A DNA stretch of 10,908 bases from JAZKFT01 sp043760535 (GTDB lineage Bacteria; Bacteroidota; Bacteroidia; Chitinophagales; Chitinophagaceae). Of the stretch, positions 7,078 through 10,908 are shown piece by piece. Each line of letters begins with the position of its first letter. The first letter of the stretch is position 1. A model generated the notes under the pieces. That model did no database searches. It had not been told where the DNA came from and was given only the letters and a program-made list of their open reading frames with translations. The translations under genes and the position numbers were made by a program. Where the stretch lies: assembly GCA_043760535.1 (NCBI GenBank), contig JAYUOV010000217.1, positions 1 to 10,908 on the forward strand, written 5' to 3'.

Positions 7078-7788
7078 ATGAAAACTTTTAAAAATCTGTT
7101 GCTGTTGGCGGTGTTTTTTACCATTGGTAAAAGCTATGCTCAAAAAACCATTTACGACGCCAATGCACAGGTAAGAAATGTTGGTGCTTTTACCGGTGTA
7201 TCTGTTTCTAGTGCTATTGATTTATACATTTCTATGGGTAGCGAAGATGCAGTAGCCGTAAGCGGAAATGACAAGGCTTTTACCAGTTCTATTATTACCG
7301 AAGTAAAAAATGGAATACTCTATATTGGGTTCAAAGGCAGTGGTTTTAATTGGGGAGGGAAAAGTATGAAGGCTTATGTTTCTATAAAAAGCATACATAA
7401 ATTAACTGCTTCGGGTGCTAGTGATGTATATGCAGATGGCACACTTACCGGTACCAATCTTGACATAGATTTAAGTGGAGCCAGCGATTTTAAAGGCATG
7501 GTAAATGCACAAAATCTTCGTTTAGAAGGCAGTGGAAGCAGCGATTTTACTATTTCGGGCAAGGCAACTAATTTAAGAATAGCGTTACACGGTTCTAGTG
7601 ATGTAAAGGGGTTTGATTTGATTGCTGAAAATTGTGATGTAGAAGCCAGCGGCAGTTCGGATGTAAATATTACCGTTAACAATCAGCTTAAAGCTTCAGT
7701 CAGCGGATCAAGCGATATTAGATACAAGGGTAATGCTACTTTAAAAGAAGTTCGCAGTTCGGGTTCTTCGGATATTAAGAAAGTATAG
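7078..7788 (+). CDS. secreted DUF2807 (putative auto-transporter adhesin head GIN domain) protein
   Basis: 236 residues with a clear signal peptide (about 1-21, MKTFKNLLLLAVFFTIGKSYA, then QKT), so it is exported, most likely to the periplasm or cell surface. The start of the mature protein (VRNVGAFTGVSVSSAIDLYI, 32-51) is typical of DUF2807, a beta-rich family common in Bacteroidota whose molecular function is unknown. From residue 111 the protein is a ladder of short beta segments, each ending in a G-[A/S]-S-D turn: residues 113-116, 134-137, 153-156, 172-175, 192-195, 210-213 and 229-232, spaced 18-21 residues. This suggests a beta-helix-like stack. It is divergent from the thiamin receptor gene and does not share its riboswitch. 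The ATG follows an A-rich run without a Shine-Dalgarno sequence. The 'adhesin' label is a family name only and no anchor or transport domain is visible. Confidence 0.9.
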   Translation: MKTFKNLLLLAVFFTIGKSYAQKTIYDANAQVRNVGAFTGVSVSSAIDLYISMGSEDAVAVSGNDKAFTSSIITEVKNGILYIGFKGSGFNWGGKSMKAYVSIKSIHKLTASGASDVYADGTLTGTNLDIDLSGASDFKGMVNAQNLRLEGSGSSDFTISGKATNLRIALHGSSDVKGFDLIAENCDVEASGSSDVNITVNNQLKASVSGSSDIRYKGNATLKEVRSSGSSDIKKV

Positions 7789-7815
7789 GTTTAAAAATTG
7801 GAAGCCAAAATTCTG

Positions 7816-7860
7816 GGGTTTCAATACTTGCGTTCTTATTTTTAATAAAACCCGTTTTCT
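7816..7860 (+). terminator. weak candidate terminator after the DUF2807 gene
   Basis: GGGTTT (7816-7821) can pair with AAACCC (7848-7853), followed by GTTTTCTTTC. The stem is only six pairs around a 26-base loop, so this is a tentative call. Its position, 28 bases past the stop codon and before rpsO, is what makes it worth listing. Confidence 0.25.
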
Positions 7861-7892
7861 TTCAACTCAGTAAAAATCTTTCTCCTTCATTT

Positions 7893-7921
7893 AAAATTAC
7901 AAATAATTTACCATACTTTCG
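7893..7921 (+). promoter_or_regulatory. candidate rpsO promoter
   Basis: TACTTTCG (7914-7921) differs in one base from the phylum's -7 consensus TAnnTTTG and lies 56 bases before the rpsO ATG. At the -33 distance there is only an A+T-rich stretch (TTTA rather than TTTG). Moderate support, mainly from position and from the need for a promoter here. Confidence 0.4.
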
Positions 7922-7976
7922 CGATCACAAAATTATTGACAAGAAATAGGATTTTTATTTAAAAACAAATTATCGG

Positions 7977-8249
7977 ATGCCTTACTTAACAACAGAAAAA
8001 AGAGCTACAATTTTTGCAACCTATGGTGGTGAAGCCAAAAATACAGGTTCTATCGAAGGACAAATTGCTTTACTTACAGAACGTATTTTATCTATCAGCA
8101 AGCATTTGCAGGTAAACAAAAAAGATTTCAGCACACAACGTGGACTGATGAAAATGGTTGGACAGCGTAAACGTTTACTTATTTACCTAAGCAAACACGA
8201 CCTTACTGGATACCGTGCATTGATTGAAAAACTGGGATTAAGAAAATAA
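7977..8249 (+). CDS. rpsO: 30S ribosomal protein S15
   Basis: 90 residues (E. coli S15 has 89). It is a primary binding protein of the small subunit that contacts the 16S rRNA central-domain three-way junction and forms an inter-subunit bridge. The family signature is clear: NTGSIEGQIALLTERI (22-37), the KHLQVNKKD turn (42-50), QRGLMKMVGQRKRLLIYL (54-71) and a C-terminal Y-ALIEKLGLRK. The start is the ATG giving a standard-length protein. As in many bacteria pnp lies downstream, but here 543 bases and a terminator separate the two. Autoregulatory S15-mRNA structures known from other bacteria are not recognisable in the leader by eye. Confidence 0.98.
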   Translation: MPYLTTEKRATIFATYGGEAKNTGSIEGQIALLTERILSISKHLQVNKKDFSTQRGLMKMVGQRKRLLIYLSKHDLTGYRALIEKLGLRK

Positions 8250-8281
8250 TTCTCCCAATTATGAAATATTATTAAGTCTTT

Positions 8282-8320
8282 TCCCAATCGAATTTTTATC
8301 GATTGGGATTTGCTTTTTTA
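8282..8320 (+). terminator. intrinsic terminator of rpsO
   Basis: TCCCAATCGA (8282-8291) and TCGATTGGGA (8299-8308) form a perfect 10-pair stem with a 7-base A+T loop, followed by TTTGCTTTTTT. It starts 33 bases past the rpsO stop. It should end most rpsO transcripts before pnp. Confidence 0.92.
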
Positions 8321-8346
8321 CAACGTAGTTAGGTTCAAAGAACAAG

Positions 8347-8426
8347 GTTCAAGGTTCAAGGGAACAAGATTCAAGGTTCAAGGGAACAAGGGAACAGGAT
8401 TCAAGGTTCAAGGGAATAAGATTCAA
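8347..8426. repeat. 22-bp tandem repeat, three copies plus a partial
   Basis: Three 22-base units at 8347-8368, 8369-8390 and 8399-8420 share the pattern [G/A]TTCAAGG-TTCAAGGGAA-[C/T]AAG and differ at only two positions. A partial fourth unit (ATTCAA) is at 8421-8426. An 8-base piece (GGAACAGG, 8391-8398) is inserted between units two and three. A degenerate copy precedes them (about 8333-8346). Each unit itself contains the shorter TTCAAGG repeat. The purine-rich layout suggests slippage-prone intergenic DNA. It is not CRISPR, as there are no spacers. Confidence 0.85.
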
Positions 8427-8743
8427 TTAGTGAATCGGGCAATGTGGTAGTTTTGTTTGTAGAGACGACCATTTATGGCGTCTCCTTCTAACAGATAAAA
8501 ATGAATCAGAAAGGGTAGGGTTTTCGCAGGTTCAATAGTAGCAATCAGATGAACGGAGTCCCGTAATGCTACGGGATTTACAACGTTCGCCAATGTTGCC
8601 CAATCAGGGGGCAAAGGCTGTGCTACAAAGAATATTTTTTCCAAAGCAGGCAGTTCAAAAAAATGTAGTGGTTTGCATCGGAAAAATTTGTGAACAAGTA
8701 AACCTATGAACTGTAGAACTAAAAAAACAGAAACAAGAATCAA
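8423..8743 (-). CDS. doubtful small reading frame, unrecognised
   Basis: A 106-codon minus-strand frame opens with TTG (8743) immediately after an in-frame TGA and contains no internal Met. The first 18 residues (ILVSVFLVLQFIGLLV) are hydrophobic like a membrane segment; the rest (for example ALEKIFFVAQPLPPDW and LRDSVHLIATIEPAKTLPF) matches no family I know. Its 3' end lies in the tandem repeats and it runs across two perfect or near-perfect hairpins (8462-8484, 8559-8576), which is unusual for a real gene. The ATG at 8747 is in another frame and closes after 30 codons. I favour a chance frame or a decayed fragment over a functional gene. Confidence 0.25.
   Translation of the reverse strand: MILVSVFLVLQFIGLLVHKFFRCKPLHFFELPALEKIFFVAQPLPPDWATLANVVNPVALRDSVHLIATIEPAKTLPFLIHFYLLEGDAINGRLYKQNYHIARFTN
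8462..8484. repeat. inverted repeat GAGACG...CGTCTC
   Basis: GAGACG (8462-8467) and CGTCTC (8479-8484), with inner CCAT (8469-8472) and ATGG (8475-8478) and a single mismatch, give a 10-pair near-palindrome. It is flanked by TTTGTA. Short GTAGAGACG-type palindromes of this kind occur as scattered intergenic repeats in many Bacteroidota; whether this copy belongs to such a set cannot be told from one window. Confidence 0.55.
8559..8576. repeat. perfect inverted repeat TCCCGTA-ATGC-TACGGGA
   Basis: A 7-pair stem with a 4-base loop in the rpsO-pnp spacer. No T run follows on either strand. Together with the repeat at 8462-8484 it suggests that the spacer has collected REP-like palindromes. Confidence 0.55.
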
Positions 8744-8751
8744 TCATAACC

Positions 8752-8773
8752 GTGGCTGCAATACCGCAGCCAC
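8752..8773 (+). promoter_or_regulatory. hairpin in the pnp leader
   Basis: GTGGCTGC (8752-8759) and GCAGCCAC (8766-8773) make a perfect G+C-rich 8-pair stem around AATACC, ending 19 bases before the pnp ATG. It has no T tract, so it is not a terminator. In E. coli a leader stem in pnp mRNA is cut by RNase III and then used by PNPase to shut down its own synthesis; a similar role here is possible but inferred from position only. Confidence 0.5.
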
Positions 8774-8792
8774 AAAACAAGACGCAAATTTT

Positions 8793-10908
8793 ATGCTATC
8801 ACAACCCATTAGTACATCCTTCGAAGTAAATGGCCGTAAAGTGTCCATCGAAACTGGGAAACTGGCCCGTCAGGCAGACGGCGCCGTTACCGTTACATGC
8901 GGTAACTGCATTATACTGGCTACAGTATGTGCTACCAAAGAGCCAAGAGATGGCCAGTCATTTTTTCCTTTAAGTGTAGATTATCAGGAGAAATTTGGCG
9001 CTGCAGGCCGTATCCCGGGCAGCTTTTTCAAAAGGGAAGCAAGGCTGAATGATTACGAAATACTTACGAGTCGTTTGATTGACAGAGCCCTTCGACCGTT
9101 GTTTCCGGAAGATTATTTATGCGATGTTCAGGTGTTGATTTCTTTGGTTAGCAGCGATGCTGAAGTAATGCCCGATGCATTGGCCTGCCTGGCTGCATCA
9201 GCAGCGTTGGCCGTTTCTAATATTCCTATTAACGCGGTTATCAGCGAAGTACGTGTGGCTAAAGTAAATGGGGTAGTGGTAGTAAACCCTACCCGCACAC
9301 AACTTGAAACGGCTGATTATGAATTCATAATAGCCGCTACCGATAAAAATATTATGATGGTGGAAGGTGAGGCAAACGAGTGTAGCGAAGAAGATTTAAT
9401 CATCGCTATCGAAACTGCCCACGACGCTATTCGTGTACAGGTAAAAGCCCAGGAAGAATTACGTGATGCCGTTGGTGTTACTGCCAAAAGAGATTACACT
9501 AAACCTTACCGCAATGAGGAACTGAACGAAAAAATTATTGCTCTAGGTAAAGATAAAATGTACGCTATTGCCAAAGGTGCTTCGGCCAAACACGACCGTA
9601 GTGATGCTTTTAGCAAACTGAATACAGAAATTAAAGAAGCCCTTGGCGAACTGGAATCTGCCGACGCTAAACTGGTAGGCCATTACACAGGCGAACTGCA
9701 GTACAATGTAGTTCGGGATATGGTGCTGAACGACCGTGTTCGTTTGGATGGTCGTGGTTTAGAAGATGTTCGTCAGTTAGCTATGGAAATAGATCCGTTG
9801 CCTACGCCGCATGGTTCGGCTTTATTTACCCGTGGCGAAACACAATCTTTAACCACCGTTACTTTAGGTACGCCTTTGGACGAGTTGCTGGTAGAAAGTG
9901 CTGCCAAATCTGTGTATTCTAAATTTTTTCTGCACTATAATTTTCCACCATTCAGCACCGGTGAGGTAAAGATGATGCGTGGCCAAAGCCGTCGTGAGGT
10001 AGGCCATGGTAACCTTGCCCAACGCAGCCTGAAGAAGATGATGCCTAGCGATGATTTTGCTTACACCGTACGTGTGGTAAGCGATGTGCTTGAGTCGAAT
10101 GGTTCTTCTTCTATGGCTACTGTTTGTGCAGGTTCGCTGGCATTAATGGATTGTGGTGTTCCTATTCCGAAGCACGTAAGTGGTGTGGCAATGGGCCTTA
10201 TAACCAACGGTGACAAGTTTGCCGTACTGACCGATATCCTGGGTGATGAAGATCATTTAGGCGATATGGATTTTAAAGTAACTGGAACCCGTGATGGTAT
10301 TTGCGGAGTACAAATGGATATTAAGGTTGACGGATTGAGCATGGACATTATGCGTTCTGCATTGAGCCAGGCAAAACGTGGCCGTATGCACATATTGGAT
10401 GCCATGTACGAGTGTGTACCTGCACACCGTGCCGACTACAAACCACATGCCCCACGCATGGTGAAACTTACCATTGATAAAGAATTTATTGGTGCGGTGA
10501 TAGGGCCAGGTGGTAAAGTGATACAGGAAATGCAGAAAGTAACCGGCACTACCATCAACATAGAAGAGAAAAACGAACGTGGCGAAGTATCTATTTTTGG
10601 TGCCAATAAAGAAGGCGTTGATAAAGCATTGAGCTGGATTAAAGGCATTGTGATGGTTCCGGAAGTGGGCGATGTATATGAAGCCACCGTTAAGAGCATT
10701 ATGCCTTATGGTGCGTTTGTAGAATTTATGCCCGGCAAACAAGGCTTGCTCCACATTAGCGAAGTAAGCTGGAAACGCCTCGATACACTGGAAGGTGTGT
10801 TGAGCGAAGGTGAAGTGATCAAAGTAAAATTGACCGGAACCGACCCTAAGACAGGTAAGTTTAAATTGAGCCGTAAGGTATTAATGCCACAGCCAGACCA
10901 GGGTGCAA
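8793..10908 (+). CDS. pnp: polyribonucleotide nucleotidyltransferase (PNPase), 3' end outside the window
   Basis: 705 complete codons are present and the frame stays open to the window edge. PNPase is a trimeric cytoplasmic exoribonuclease that degrades RNA 3'-5' using phosphate and can add tails in reverse. Visible: first RNase PH domain (about 12-145, with EKFGAAGRIPGSFFKREARL), all-alpha linker domain (about 215-300), second RNase PH domain (from about 318, LDGRGLEDVR), with HYNFPPFSTGEV, substrate-binding RR (400-401), GSSSMA (437-442) and the catalytic cluster GDEDHLGDMDFKV holding D487, D493 and K495, which correspond to E. coli D486, D492 and K494. A KH domain follows with GPGG (571-574), then an S1 domain from about 627 (YGAFVEFMPGKQGLLHISEV) ending near KLSRKVL. 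E. coli PNPase has 711 residues, so only a short tail is missing. The start is the ATG at 8793, after an A+T-rich run, matching the family N-terminus. No clear promoter was found; see the leader hairpin. Confidence 0.97.
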   Translation, partial: MLSQPISTSFEVNGRKVSIETGKLARQADGAVTVTCGNCIILATVCATKEPRDGQSFFPLSVDYQEKFGAAGRIPGSFFKREARLNDYEILTSRLIDRALRPLFPEDYLCDVQVLISLVSSDAEVMPDALACLAASAALAVSNIPINAVISEVRVAKVNGVVVVNPTRTQLETADYEFIIAATDKNIMMVEGEANECSEEDLIIAIETAHDAIRVQVKAQEELRDAVGVTAKRDYTKPYRNEELNEKIIALGKDKMYAIAKGASAKHDRSDAFSKLNTEIKEALGELESADAKLVGHYTGELQYNVVRDMVLNDRVRLDGRGLEDVRQLAMEIDPLPTPHGSALFTRGETQSLTTVTLGTPLDELLVESAAKSVYSKFFLHYNFPPFSTGEVKMMRGQSRREVGHGNLAQRSLKKMMPSDDFAYTVRVVSDVLESNGSSSMATVCAGSLALMDCGVPIPKHVSGVAMGLITNGDKFAVLTDILGDEDHLGDMDFKVTGTRDGICGVQMDIKVDGLSMDIMRSALSQAKRGRMHILDAMYECVPAHRADYKPHAPRMVKLTIDKEFIGAVIGPGGKVIQEMQKVTGTTINIEEKNERGEVSIFGANKEGVDKALSWIKGIVMVPEVGDVYEATVKSIMPYGAFVEFMPGKQGLLHISEVSWKRLDTLEGVLSEGEVIKVKLTGTDPKTGKFKLSRKVLMPQPDQGA

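Noticed and set aside
7374..7682. Minus-strand open frame opposite the DUF2807 gene
   Set aside because: It is antisense to the repeated G-S-S-D ladder, which itself produces an open frame on the other strand.
8347..8426. Possible CRISPR array
   Set aside because: The units are directly adjacent with no unique spacers and no cas genes are nearby; it is a simple tandem repeat.
10257..10754. Minus-strand open frame of 165 codons inside pnp, with a second one overlapping it
   Set aside because: Both are antisense to the catalytic, KH and S1 parts of PNPase, whose sense-strand motifs are unmistakable.

Overview
The window looks chromosomal and comes from a member of the Bacteroidota, probably the Chitinophagales/Sphingobacteriales side. 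The evidence is a TonB-dependent receptor with a carboxypeptidase-regulatory-like N-terminal domain, a DUF2807 'head GIN' protein, A+T-rich spacers, no clear Shine-Dalgarno sequences, and a TTTG / TAnnTTTG promoter typical of the phylum. The placement rests on protein resemblance and signals read by eye, not on a database search.

Layout. Positions 1-303 hold the C-terminal half of a PIN-domain (VapC-like) toxin whose N-terminal half is not readable in frame. Positions 304-700 carry no convincing gene and end in a hairpin terminator serving sucA. sucA (E1 of 2-oxoglutarate dehydrogenase) fills 701-3457 on the minus strand and has no sucB beside it. About 0.9 kb follows (3458-4386) without an intact gene; it holds a perfect DnaA-box 9-mer, a long hairpin and a chain of short plus-strand reading fragments that look like a decayed membrane-protein gene. 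A TonB-dependent outer-membrane receptor lies at 4451-6823 (minus), with a strong terminator after it and a TPP riboswitch (THI element) plus a matching promoter in its leader. The riboswitch marks the receptor as an uptake channel for thiamin or a thiamin precursor. Divergent from it, at 7078-7788, is a secreted DUF2807 protein built on a repeated G-[AS]-S-D ladder. Then come rpsO (S15, 7977-8249) with its own terminator, a 0.5-kb spacer with 22-bp tandem repeats and three hairpins, and pnp (PNPase, from 8793), cut by the window end inside or just after its S1 domain.

How the genes relate. sucA and the riboswitch-controlled receptor share thiamin pyrophosphate: E1 uses it as cofactor, and the receptor leader senses it. 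They are separate transcription units, so the pairing may be chance. rpsO-pnp is the widespread conserved gene order, but here the spacer contains a terminator and repeats, so pnp probably has its own promoter or depends on readthrough.

I found no clearly new system. The best-supported regulatory find is the promoter, TPP aptamer and receptor unit. The most open questions are the DUF2807 ladder, the structured pnp leader and the gene graveyard at 3458-4386.
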